DNA from: Pseudomonas sp. | Lineage (GTDB): Bacteria; Pseudomonadota; Gammaproteobacteria; Pseudomonadales; Pseudomonadaceae | Length of the DNA: 64,000 nucleotides | Direction of reading: 5' to 3' | Assembly: GCF_002796985.1 (NCBI RefSeq) | Contig: NZ_PEKX01000002.1 | Location: 310,001 to 374,000, forward strand | Shown: positions 52,088-60,488 of the stretch, piece after piece | Position numbering within the stretch: the first letter of the stretch is position 1 | Layout of the letters: each line of letters starts with the position of its first letter | The notes under the pieces: model-generated | Told to the model about the DNA's origin: nothing | The model's input: the letters and a program-made list of their open reading frames with translations, nothing else | Databases searched by the model: none | Translations under genes and position numbers: made by a program

Positions 52088-53098
52088 ATGTTTGGATCGG
52101 TATTTGGATCGACGGGGCGGGCGTTGCTCGCCGTTCTGGCGCTGGCCTGCGCCTCTGCCACACAGGCCGCCGATGAACCGGTGGTGATCAAGTTTGCCCA
52201 TGTGGTTGCGGAGAATACGCCCAAGGGGCAGGGCGCGCTGATGTTCAAGCGCCTGGCCGAAGAGCGCCTGCCGGGCCGGGTGCGCGTGGAGGTCTACCCG
52301 AACTCCTCGCTGTTCGGTGACGGCAAGGAGATGGAAGCGCTGCTGCTGGGCGACGTGCAGATGCTCGCGCCATCCCTGGCCAAGTTCGAGCAGTACACCA
52401 GGAAGGTGCAGATCTTTGACCTGCCGTTCCTCTTCGACGACATCCAGGCCGTCGACAACTTCCAGCGCAGCCCGCAGGGGCAGAGCCTGCTGAGCAGCAT
52501 GCAGGGCAAGGGCATCCTCGGCCTGGCCTACTGGCACAACGGGATGAAGCAGCTGTCGGCCAACCGCCTGCTGCTCGAGCCTGGCGATGCGCGCGGGCTG
52601 AAGTTCCGCGTACAGGCTTCCGACGTGCTCAACGAGCAATTCCGCGAGCTGCGTGCGATCTCCCGCAAGATGTCCTTCGCCGAGGTCTACCAGGGCCTGC
52701 AGACCGGCGTGGTGAATGGCACCGAGAACACTTGGTCGAACTACGAGAGCCAGAAGGTCAACGAGGTGCAGAAGTACTTCACCGAGTCCAACCACGGTCT
52801 GGTGGACTACATGGTGATCACCAACGCGAAGTTCTGGAATGGCCTGCCGCCGGATCTGCGCACCGAACTGGCAAAGATCATGGCCGAGGTCACCGTGCAG
52901 GTGAACCTGGAAGCCGAGCGCCTGAACCGCGACGCCCGCCAGCGCATCCTCGCCAGTGGCACCAGCGAGATTCATTCGCTCACCGCGCAGCAGCGCGCCG
53001 ACTGGCGTGCGGCGATGCAGCCGGTGTGGCAGAAATTCCGCGATAACGTCGGCGCCGATTTCCTCCAGGCCGCCGAAGCCTCCAACCGTCCCCATTGA
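52088..53098 (+). CDS. TRAP transporter solute-binding protein (DctP family)
   Basis: A 336-residue periplasmic protein with a signal peptide of about 28 residues (ending TQAA). The DctP pattern is clear: IKFAHVVAENTPKGQGALMF, VEVYPNSSLFGDGKEMEALL, and GLKFRVQ with the conserved Arg that binds the carboxylate, then GVVNGTENTWSNY. It should bind a dicarboxylate-type acid. GAGGGTG lies five bases before ATG 52088. It is the first gene of a three-gene TRAP operon upstream of acsA, as at PA0884-PA0886. Confidence 0.93.
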   Translation: MFGSVFGSTGRALLAVLALACASATQAADEPVVIKFAHVVAENTPKGQGALMFKRLAEERLPGRVRVEVYPNSSLFGDGKEMEALLLGDVQMLAPSLAKFEQYTRKVQIFDLPFLFDDIQAVDNFQRSPQGQSLLSSMQGKGILGLAYWHNGMKQLSANRLLLEPGDARGLKFRVQASDVLNEQFRELRAISRKMSFAEVYQGLQTGVVNGTENTWSNYESQKVNEVQKYFTESNHGLVDYMVITNAKFWNGLPPDLRTELAKIMAEVTVQVNLEAERLNRDARQRILASGTSEIHSLTAQQRADWRAAMQPVWQKFRDNVGADFLQAAEASNRPH

Positions 53099-53175
53099 TC
53101 CGTCCGGCTCCGCCGGCTGGCGGGGCGTCGTGGCGATCATTTGTTGTGGAGAATTTTCGCTGTGGAGAACTTGCG

Positions 53176-53814
53176 ATGAAACGACTCGTGTGCGTCTGGA
53201 ACCACTTCGAGGAGGGCGCCATCGCCTTCCTGCTGGCGGCCATGACGCTGGTGACCTTCGTTTACGTGGTGATGACCAACGTCTTCACCCTGTTCTATGA
53301 CCTGGGAGACCGCCTGCCGGCGCTGCAGGCAACCTTCTACGCCATCGGCGATGCGATTCTCGGTGTCGCCCAGGACATGTCCTGGAGCAATGCGCTGACC
53401 AAGGCGCTGTTCGGTTGGCTGATCTTCTTCGGCATCGCCTATGGCGTGCGCACCGCCGGCCACCTGGGCGTGGATGCGCTGGTGCGGCTGGCGCCGCGCC
53501 CGCTGCAGCGCTGCATCGGCGTGCTCGCCTGTCTCTGCTGCCTGGGGTACGCCGGGCTGTTCATGGTCGCCAGCTTCGACTGGGTGAAGACCCTGTTCGT
53601 CGCCGGCATCGGCGCGGAAGACCTCGACCACTTCGGCATCCTCCAGGCCTACATCGCGGTGATCGTGCCCATCGGCTTCGGCCTGGTGCTGCTGCGCTAC
53701 CTGGAGATCCTCGTCAACCTGTTGCGCGGTCGTCAGCTCGGGCTGGGCCTCGCCGACGAGGCTGCGGAAGCCTCGAAGCTGGCCGGCGAAGAAGCCGCGG
53801 AGAACCGTCCATGA
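53176..53814 (+). CDS. TRAP transporter small permease (DctQ family)
   Basis: A 212-residue membrane protein with four main hydrophobic helices, the small TRAP subunit. Typical features are EEGAIAFLLAAMTLVTFVYVV and GVRTAGHLGVDALVRL. ATG 53176 follows TGGAGAA. It lies 77 bases after dctP and overlaps dctM by four bases. Confidence 0.9.
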   Translation: MKRLVCVWNHFEEGAIAFLLAAMTLVTFVYVVMTNVFTLFYDLGDRLPALQATFYAIGDAILGVAQDMSWSNALTKALFGWLIFFGIAYGVRTAGHLGVDALVRLAPRPLQRCIGVLACLCCLGYAGLFMVASFDWVKTLFVAGIGAEDLDHFGILQAYIAVIVPIGFGLVLLRYLEILVNLLRGRQLGLGLADEAAEASKLAGEEAAENRP

Positions 53815-55091
53815 CTGTGATGATCCTGTTCCTCCTGCTGTTCGTCTTCATGTTCATTGGCGTGCCCATCGCGATCTCCCTGGGGCTCTCCGGTGCGCTG
53901 ACGATCCTGCTGTTCAGCCCGGACTCGGTGCGCTCGCTGGCGATCAAGCTGTTCGAGACCTCCGAGGCCTACACGCTGCTGGCGATCCCCTTCTTCCTGC
54001 TCTCCGGCGCGTTCATGACCACTGGCGGCGTGGCTCGCCGGCTGATCGATTTCGCCAACGCCTGCGTCGGGCACATCCGTGGTGGCCTGGCGATCGCCGC
54101 GGTGCTGGCCTGCATGCTGTTCGCCGCCCTGTCAGGTTCCTCGCCCGCGACGGTGGCGGCGGTGGGCTCCATTGCCGTGGCCGGTATGGTGCGCTCGGGC
54201 TACCCGCGCGAGTTCGGTGCCGGGATCATCTGCAACGCCGGGACCCTGGGCATCCTGATTCCGCCGTCGATCGTCATGGTGGTGTACTCCGCCGCCACCG
54301 AAACCTCGGTCGGCAAGTTGTTCGTTGCCGGCGTGGTGCCGGGCCTGCTGCTGGGCGTGATCCTGATGGTGGTGATCTACATCGTCGCGCGGGTGAAGAA
54401 GCTGCCGGCGCAACCGCGCGCCAGCCTGCGCGAATGGCTGTCCGCCGCGCGGCGTGCCATCTGGGGCCTGTTGCTGCTGGTGATTATCCTTGGCGGCATT
54501 TACTCCGGGCTGTTCACGCCGACCGAGGCAGCGGCGGTGGCGGCGGTCTACTCGGCCTTCGTCGCGCTGTTCGTGTACAAGGACATGCGCCTGCGTGACT
54601 GCCCCAAGGTGCTGGTGGATTCCGGGCGGCTGAGCATCATGCTGATGTTCATCATCGCCAACGCCATGCTCTTCGCCCATGTGCTGACCACCGAGCAGAT
54701 TCCTCAGCAGATCACCGAGTGGGTGATGCAGGAAGGGCTGACGCCACTGGGCTTCCTGCTGATGGTCAACGTGGTGCTGCTGATCGCCGGCAGCTTCATG
54801 GAGCCTTCGGCGATCGTACTGATCCTGGCGCCGATCTTCTTCCCCATCGCCATGCGCCTGGGGATCGATCCGATCCACCTGGGGATCGTCATGGTGGTGA
54901 ACATGGAGATCGGCCTGGTGCATCCGCCGGTGGGCCTCAATCTCTTCGTCACCTCGGCGGTCACCGGCTTGCCGCTGGGCGCAACCATCCGCGCGGCGCT
55001 GCCGTGGCTGATGATCCTGCTGCTGTTCCTGATCCTGGTGACCTACGTGCCTTACATCTCGCTGGCGCTGCCCCACGCTCTGGGCATGTGA
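53811..55091 (+). CDS. TRAP transporter large permease (DctM family)
   Basis: A 426-residue membrane protein with about twelve helices that forms the sodium-coupled transport subunit. Family marks are FMFIGVPIAISLGLSG, ALSGSSPATVAAVGSIAVAG, GTLGILIPPSIVMVVYS and HLGIVMVVNMEIGLVHPPVG. It starts within the dctQ stop (ATGA) and ends the operon, 150 bases before acsA. With DctP and DctQ it should import a small carboxylate. Confidence 0.94.
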   Translation: MTVMILFLLLFVFMFIGVPIAISLGLSGALTILLFSPDSVRSLAIKLFETSEAYTLLAIPFFLLSGAFMTTGGVARRLIDFANACVGHIRGGLAIAAVLACMLFAALSGSSPATVAAVGSIAVAGMVRSGYPREFGAGIICNAGTLGILIPPSIVMVVYSAATETSVGKLFVAGVVPGLLLGVILMVVIYIVARVKKLPAQPRASLREWLSAARRAIWGLLLLVIILGGIYSGLFTPTEAAAVAAVYSAFVALFVYKDMRLRDCPKVLVDSGRLSIMLMFIIANAMLFAHVLTTEQIPQQITEWVMQEGLTPLGFLLMVNVVLLIAGSFMEPSAIVLILAPIFFPIAMRLGIDPIHLGIVMVVNMEIGLVHPPVGLNLFVTSAVTGLPLGATIRAALPWLMILLLFLILVTYVPYISLALPHALGM

Positions 55092-55241
55092 CAGGTTGTC
55101 GCGGCCCCATGGCTGTAGGGCTTATGGGGCCTATCACTACGACTAAGGATTGGTAAGACCATGGTCGTATGGCCCGGGGGAGGGTGTCGCCGTTACAACT
55201 TAGGGCAACAAAAACAACACTCTTCACCGAGGTAAAGCGCC

Positions 55242-57197
55242 ATGACAGCGGCATCCGTGTACCCCGTGCGCCCCGAAGTGGCCGCGACCACTCTGACCGA
55301 CGAGGCCACCTACAAGAAGCTGTATCAGCAGTCGGTGGTCAACCCCGACGGCTTCTGGCGCGAACAGGCCCAGCGCATCGACTGGATCAAGCCTTTCACC
55401 AAGGTCAAGCAGACCTCCTTCGACGACCACCACGTCGACATCAAGTGGTTCGCCGATGGCACCCTGAACCTCTCCTACAACTGCCTCGACCGCCACCTGG
55501 CCGAGCGCGGTGATCAGCTCGCCATCATCTGGGAAGGCGACGATCCTTCCGAGCACAAGGAAATCACCTACCGCGAACTGCACGAGCAGGTCTGCAAGTT
55601 CGCCAACGCCCTGCGCGGCCAGGACGTGCACCGTGGCGACGTGGTGACCATCTACATGCCGATGATCCCCGAAGCCGTGGTCGCCATGCTGGCCTGCGCC
55701 CGCATCGGTGCGATCCACTCCGTGGTGTTCGGTGGCTTCTCCCCCGAAGCCCTGGCGGGCCGCATCATCGACTGCCGCTCCAAGGTCGTGATCACCGCCG
55801 ACGAAGGCTTGCGCGGCGGCAAGAAGACCCCGCTCAAAGCCAACGTCGACGACGCGCTGACCAACCCCGAAACCAGCAGCGTGCAGAAGATCATCGTCTG
55901 CAAGCGCACCGGTTCTGACATCAAGTGGAACCAGCACCGCGACGTGTGGTTCGAGGACCTGATGAAGGTCGCAGGCTCCACCTGCGCGCCGAAGGAAATG
56001 GGTGCCGAGGACCCGCTGTTCATCCTCTACACCTCCGGCTCCACCGGCAAACCCAAAGGCGTGCTGCACACCACCGGCGGCTACCTGGTCTACGCCTCGC
56101 TGACCCATGAGCGCGTGTTCGACTACCGTCCGGGCGAAGTCTTCTGGTGCACCGCCGACATCGGCTGGGTCACCGGCCACACCTATGTCGTCTACGGCCC
56201 GCTGGCCAACGGCGCCACCACCGTGCTGTTCGAGGGCGTGCCGAACTACCCGGACATCTCCCGCGTCGCGAAGATCGTCGACAAGCACAAGGTCAACATC
56301 CTCTACACCGCACCGACCGCCATCCGCGCCATGATGGCCGAGGGCAAGGCTGCCGTCGAAGGCGCCGACGGTTCCAGCCTGCGCCTGCTGGGTTCGGTGG
56401 GCGAACCGATCAACCCGGAAGCCTGGCAGTGGTACTACGAGACCGTCGGCCAGTCGCGCTGCCCGATCGTCGACACCTGGTGGCAGACCGAAACCGGCGC
56501 CTGCCTGATGTCCCCGCTGCCGGGTGCTCACGGCCTGAAGCCGGGCTCCGCCGCCAAGCCGTTCTTCGGCGTGGTGCCGGCGCTGGTGGACAACCTGGGC
56601 AACATCCTGGAAGGGGCCACCGAGGGCAACCTGGTGATCCTCGACTCCTGGCCGGGTCAGGCACGCACCTTGTACGGCGATCACGACCGCTACGTGGACA
56701 CCTACTTCAAGACCTTCAAGGGCATGTACTTCACCGGCGACGGCGCCCGTCGCGACGAGGACGGCTACTACTGGATCACCGGTCGCGTGGATGACGTGCT
56801 CAACGTCTCCGGCCACCGCATGGGCACCGCCGAAATCGAGAGCGCCCTGGTCGCCCACCCGAAAGTGGCCGAGGCCGCGGTGGTGGGTGTGCCGCACGAC
56901 ATCAAGGGGCAGGGCATCTACGTCTACGTCACCCTGAATGCCGGTGAGGAAAGCAACGAGCAACTGCGCCAGGAACTGCGTGCCTGGGTGCGCAAGGAAA
57001 TCGGCCCGATCGCCACCCCCGACGTGATCCAGTGGGCGCCCGGCCTGCCGAAGACCCGCTCGGGCAAGATCATGCGCCGCATCCTGCGCAAGATCGCCAC
57101 GGCCGAGTACGACACCCTGGGTGACATCTCCACCCTGGCCGATCCGGGTGTGGTGCAGCACCTGATCGACACGCACCAGGCCATGCGCGCGGCCTGA
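55242..57197 (+). CDS. acsA: Acetyl-CoA synthetase
   Basis: A 651-residue acyl-adenylate-forming enzyme that converts acetate, ATP and CoA to acetyl-CoA. Core motifs are YTSGSTGKPKGVLHT, DTWWQTETG and the C-terminal TRSGKIMRRILRK, whose Lys is the usual site of inhibitory acetylation. GAGGTAAAG precedes the ATG. In P. aeruginosa acsA needs the regulator ErdR, which is encoded at 4350 here. The order TRAP-acsA-aot matches PA0884-PA0892. Confidence 0.97.
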   Translation: MTAASVYPVRPEVAATTLTDEATYKKLYQQSVVNPDGFWREQAQRIDWIKPFTKVKQTSFDDHHVDIKWFADGTLNLSYNCLDRHLAERGDQLAIIWEGDDPSEHKEITYRELHEQVCKFANALRGQDVHRGDVVTIYMPMIPEAVVAMLACARIGAIHSVVFGGFSPEALAGRIIDCRSKVVITADEGLRGGKKTPLKANVDDALTNPETSSVQKIIVCKRTGSDIKWNQHRDVWFEDLMKVAGSTCAPKEMGAEDPLFILYTSGSTGKPKGVLHTTGGYLVYASLTHERVFDYRPGEVFWCTADIGWVTGHTYVVYGPLANGATTVLFEGVPNYPDISRVAKIVDKHKVNILYTAPTAIRAMMAEGKAAVEGADGSSLRLLGSVGEPINPEAWQWYYETVGQSRCPIVDTWWQTETGACLMSPLPGAHGLKPGSAAKPFFGVVPALVDNLGNILEGATEGNLVILDSWPGQARTLYGDHDRYVDTYFKTFKGMYFTGDGARRDEDGYYWITGRVDDVLNVSGHRMGTAEIESALVAHPKVAEAAVVGVPHDIKGQGIYVYVTLNAGEESNEQLRQELRAWVRKEIGPIATPDVIQWAPGLPKTRSGKIMRRILRKIATAEYDTLGDISTLADPGVVQHLIDTHQAMRAA

Positions 57198-57211
57198 TTC
57201 GCCGCTCGATG

Positions 57212-57242
57212 AAAAACGCCCCGCTTGCCGGGGCGTTTTTCA
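57212..57242 (+). terminator. Intrinsic terminator after acsA
   Basis: AAAAACGCCCCG pairs with CGGGGCGTTTTT around CTTGC, 14 bases after the acsA stop. Confidence 0.93.
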
Positions 57243-57304
57243 TTTTGTGTTTTTAGTTTTATGCCGATGGCCTGCCCATCCCGAAGTGCAGGCGGAGCAC
57301 GAAC

Positions 57305-57383
57305 GTAGGATGGCGTGGAGCGCAGCGATACCCATCGATCCCGGCAACGGCAGGATGCGGTTCGCGAGCAAGCTCGCTCCTAC
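57305..57383. repeat. Half-unit of the GTAGGATGG repeat plus a REP half-unit
   Basis: 57305-57332 (GTAGGATGGCGTGGAGCGC, ending GCGATACC) matches the right arm of the inverted repeat at 2954-3034. 57359-57383 (GGTTCGCGAG...GCTCCTAC) is one REP unit without its partner. Two repeat families are thus joined, as near 3000. Confidence 0.8.
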
Positions 57384-57419
57384 GAAAAGCACAAAGCCCA
57401 AAGCCATGCTGCGCTGCTC

Positions 57420-57700
57420 TGTCTTCGGTTTCAGCTCTTGAGGTCTTCCAGAGAAGCATCCGCACGCGCCGAGTGCCCCTTTCAGGAGGCCGAAGAACCG
57501 AGGGTACTTTTCGCGAAGCGAAAAGCCGGATGGCAGGGGCAAGCCCTTTGGTTACTTTCTGGCGTTTGAGAAAGTAACTCGCCCGAGGGGGCGAAACACG
57601 AAGCTCGCGTGCACGCCAAAGCGGTGCAGAAACCCTCAACTCGAAGCAACAAGCCAACACCGGAGTCAAAGCAGACGCCGGCCCTGCCGGTGGGTCGCGG
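57420..57700. repeat. Hairpin-rich intergenic module
   Basis: This non-coding stretch holds two perfect hairpins: CTTTTCGC-GAA-GCGAAAAG (57507-57525) and GTTACTTTC with GAAAGTAAC (57551-57578, 10-base loop TGGCGTTTGA). I recall very similar GGTTACTTT...GTAACTCGCC stretches as multicopy, often mis-annotated as genes, in Pseudomonas and Xanthomonas genomes. Function unknown. Confidence 0.5.
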
Positions 57701-58153
57701 ACAACGTCCTCCTACAGTGTGCTTCCTGCCCACCGGTAACATTTCCCTGCGACAAAATGAGGCGACAGGAAACAATTCGCACAGCTTTGGTGCGTCTTTT
57801 CTGTCCCCTCGGAATGAGTCAATATCGCGCACCCCGCGCGGAGGCTGGGGGCTGATATTTGTGGCCCAATTACTGCAAGTAAATTGGGTTTTACTACCTG
57901 CTTTCGAATCACGTAAAATCCGCGCCGTCAAGCCGCCGGAGCCTTGTCTCCAGCGCTTCTATAATTACTTGTCGCATTGAAGAAATAACCGCTCCGGGGC
58001 TGTCGCTAGAATGCCGCTCACCCCGGTAGGTGTGCTTTTCACAAGAATCACACCGGCAATGCGCAGACGAACAATAACCTTCACTTCTGCACGGGCAGCC
58101 TGGGCCAACCCCTTTCTCCTGCCATCGAAGACCTACCCTCGAAGGAGTTACTG
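57701..58153 (+). promoter_or_regulatory. aotJ promoter region with ArgR half-sites
   Basis: Upstream of aotJ, TGTCGC-N8-AA occurs at 57970-57985 and a second TGTCGC at 58001-58006, 31 bases apart in direct orientation, matching the Pseudomonas ArgR half-site. A -10-like TAGAAT (58007-58012) directly follows the second half-site and TATAAT (57960-57965) precedes the first. An imperfect hairpin CCCAATTACT / AGTAAATTGGG lies at 57865-57888. ArgR induction of this operon by arginine is known in P. aeruginosa. Confidence 0.7.
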
Positions 58154-58933
58154 ATGAAGAAGTTTGCACTTCTCGGTGCGCTGGCCCTGTCCGCGCTTTC
58201 CCTGGTTGCCCATGCTGACGACAAGCCGGTTCGCATCGGTATCGAAGCCGGTTATCCGCCTTTCTCCTTCAAGACTCCCGACGGCAAGCTCGCCGGTTTC
58301 GACGTCGATATCGGCAACGCCCTGTGCGAAGAAATGAAGGTCAAGTGCACCTGGGTCGAGCAGGAATTCGACGGCCTGATCCCGGCGCTGAAAGTTCGCA
58401 AGATCGACGCCATCCTCTCGTCCATGACCATCACCGACGAGCGCAAGAAGTCCGTCGACTTCACCAACAAGTACTACCACACCCCTGCGCGCTTCGTGAT
58501 GAAGGAAGGCGTGACCCTGAACGACCCGCTGGTCGACCTCAAGGGCAAGAAGGTTGGCGTCCTGCGCGCCTCGACTCACGACCGTTACGCCACTGACGTC
58601 CTGGCCCCGGCCGGCATCGAAGTCGTGCGCTACAACTCGCAGAACGAAGCCAACATGGACCTGGTTTCCGGCCGCATCGACGCGACCATGGCTGACTCGG
58701 TCAACCTCGACGACGGCTTCCTGAAAACCGACGCCGGCAAGGGCTATGCCTTCGTAGGCCCGGAATACAACGATCCGAAGTACTTCGGTGGTGGCGCCGG
58801 CATCGCCGTGCGCAAGGGCGATACCGCCCTGGCCGAGAAATTCAACGCGGCCATCGCCGGTATTCGCGCCAACGGCAAGTACAAGGCAGTACAGGACAAG
58901 TACTTCAAGTTCGACGTCTACGGCGAGAACTGA
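58154..58933 (+). CDS. aotJ: Arginine/ornithine ABC transporter, periplasmic binding protein
   Basis: A 259-residue periplasmic protein with a signal peptide of about 21 residues (AHA cleavage) and the family 3 solute-binding fold: VRIGIEAGYPPFSFKTPDG, LIPALKVRKIDAILSSM, GVLRASTHDRYA. It binds arginine and ornithine for the AotQMP permease. GAAGGAG lies 5 bases before the ATG. It heads the aotJQMOP-argR operon and is followed by a hairpin that probably reduces read-through to the permease genes. Confidence 0.95.
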   Translation: MKKFALLGALALSALSLVAHADDKPVRIGIEAGYPPFSFKTPDGKLAGFDVDIGNALCEEMKVKCTWVEQEFDGLIPALKVRKIDAILSSMTITDERKKSVDFTNKYYHTPARFVMKEGVTLNDPLVDLKGKKVGVLRASTHDRYATDVLAPAGIEVVRYNSQNEANMDLVSGRIDATMADSVNLDDGFLKTDAGKGYAFVGPEYNDPKYFGGGAGIAVRKGDTALAEKFNAAIAGIRANGKYKAVQDKYFKFDVYGEN

Positions 58934-58944
58934 TCCACGTCCAG

Positions 58945-58992
58945 AAGTGGCGCAAACCCGGGCCTGTTCCTGAAGTTTGTGCCACTTTTTTA
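58945..58992 (+). terminator. Attenuator-type hairpin between aotJ and aotQ
   Basis: AAGTGGCGCAAAC (58945-58957) pairs with GTTTGTGCCACTT (58975-58987), one G-T wobble, and is followed by TTT. A partial terminator here would explain more binding protein than permease. Confidence 0.8.
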
Positions 58993-59073
58993 TTGGGGCT
59001 GAGGCGCGACTCCGTGCTCGCCCTGCAGCGTCCGTGTGGTTGCGGGCGGCGTCCGGTCTAGAGGTGCGAAACT

Positions 59074-59763
59074 ATGTTCAATGGCTACGGAGCCACCATC
59101 GTCGATGGTGCCTGGCTGACGCTTCAGCTGTCCTTGCTGTCGATGGCTCTGGCGATCGCGCTGGGTCTGCTCGGCGCGGCCATCCGCCTGTCGCCGGTGA
59201 AATGGTTGGCCTGGTGCGGTGACCTCTATTCCACCGTGATCCGCGGCGTACCGGACCTGGTGTTGATCCTGCTGATCTTCTACGGCGGCCAGGCCGCGGT
59301 GAACTGGGTTGCGCCGATGGTCGGCTATGACGACTACATCGATCTCAATCCCTTCGCCTCTGGCGTCGGCACCCTGGGCTTCATCTTCGGCGCCTACCTG
59401 TCCGAGACCTTCCGTGGCGCCTTCATGGCGATCCCGAAGGGTCAGGGCGAGGCTGGCTTCGCCTACGGCATGAGCCCGCTGCAGGTGTTCTTCCGCATCC
59501 AGGTGCCGCAGATGATCCGCCTGGCCATTCCCGGTTTCACCAACAACTGGCTGGTGCTGGTCAAGGCGACTGCGCTGATCTCCGTGGTCGGCCTGCAGGA
59601 CATGATGTTCAAGGCCAAGCAGGCCTCGGACGCGACCCGCGAACCCTTCACCTATTTCCTTGCCGTGGCAGCGCTGTACCTGGTGGTCACCAGCGTTTCC
59701 CTGGTGTTGCTGCGCCTGCTCGAACGCCGCTATTCGGTCGGCGTGAAAGTCGCCGAGCTTTGA
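59074..59763 (+). CDS. aotQ: Arginine/ornithine ABC transporter permease AotQ
   Basis: A 229-residue inner-membrane permease of the HisQ type, with about five helices and the EAA-type coupling loop EAGFAYGMSPLQVFFRIQVPQM. With AotM it forms the channel. TAGAGGTG precedes the ATG. It follows the aotJ hairpin and is 16 bases before aotM. Confidence 0.95.
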   Translation: MFNGYGATIVDGAWLTLQLSLLSMALAIALGLLGAAIRLSPVKWLAWCGDLYSTVIRGVPDLVLILLIFYGGQAAVNWVAPMVGYDDYIDLNPFASGVGTLGFIFGAYLSETFRGAFMAIPKGQGEAGFAYGMSPLQVFFRIQVPQMIRLAIPGFTNNWLVLVKATALISVVGLQDMMFKAKQASDATREPFTYFLAVAALYLVVTSVSLVLLRLLERRYSVGVKVAEL

Positions 59764-59779
59764 GTCAGGGAGCCCTCGC

Positions 59780-60478
59780 ATGATCTTTGATTACTCCGTC
59801 ATCTGGGACAGCCTGCCGCTCTACTTCAGCGGCCTGCTGGTGACCCTCAAGCTGCTGGCGATCTCGCTGTTCTTCGGCCTGCTCGCGGCGGTGCCGCTGG
59901 CGCTGATGCGCTGCTCGAAGAACCCCGCGGTGAACCTGCCGGCGTGGCTGTACACCTACGTCATCCGCGGCACGCCGATGCTGGTGCAGCTGTTCCTCAT
60001 CTATTACGGCCTGGCGCAGTTCGAGGCAGTGCGTGAAAGTGCGATGTGGCCGTTGCTGTCCAACGCCACCTTCTGCGCCTGCGCCGCCTTTGCCATCAAT
60101 ACCAGTGCCTATACCGCCGAGATTCTCGCCGGCAGCATTCGCGCCACGCCGCATGGCGAGATCGAAGCGGCCAAGGCCATGGGCATGTCGCGCCTGAAGA
60201 TGTACCGCCGCATCCTGCTGCCTTCGGCCCTGCGCCGGGCGCTGCCGCAGTACAGCAACGAAGTGATCATGATGCTGCAGACCACCAGCCTTGCGTCCAT
60301 CGTCACCCTGGTGGACATCACCGGCGCCGCGCGCACGGTGTACTCGCAGTACTACCTGCCGTTCGAGGCTTTCATTACCGCCGGCATCTTCTACCTGATC
60401 ATGACCTTCACCCTGGTGCGCCTGTTCAAGTTGGCCGAGCGCCGCTGGCTGGCCTATCTCGCGCCGCGCAAGCACTGA
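59780..60478 (+). CDS. aotM: Arginine/ornithine ABC transporter permease AotM
   Basis: A 232-residue HisM-type permease with about five helices and the coupling loop EIEAAKAMGMSRLKMYRRIL. TYVIRGTPMLVQLFLIYYG is typical of amino-acid permeases. GGGAG precedes the ATG. It forms the membrane pair with AotQ and is ten bases before aotO. Confidence 0.95.
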   Translation: MIFDYSVIWDSLPLYFSGLLVTLKLLAISLFFGLLAAVPLALMRCSKNPAVNLPAWLYTYVIRGTPMLVQLFLIYYGLAQFEAVRESAMWPLLSNATFCACAAFAINTSAYTAEILAGSIRATPHGEIEAAKAMGMSRLKMYRRILLPSALRRALPQYSNEVIMMLQTTSLASIVTLVDITGAARTVYSQYYLPFEAFITAGIFYLIMTFTLVRLFKLAERRWLAYLAPRKH

Positions 60479-60488
60479 GGAAAAGACC

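Noticed and set aside
55224..57176. 650-codon open frame antisense to acsA
   Set aside because: Shadow frame of a highly biased gene; low-complexity His/Asp/Val-rich product without a domain.
57244..57980. Open frames across the acsA-aotJ gap (for example 57259-57669 leftward)
   Set aside because: They cross REP and hairpin elements, lack ribosome sites, and resemble known mis-annotations of repeat DNA.
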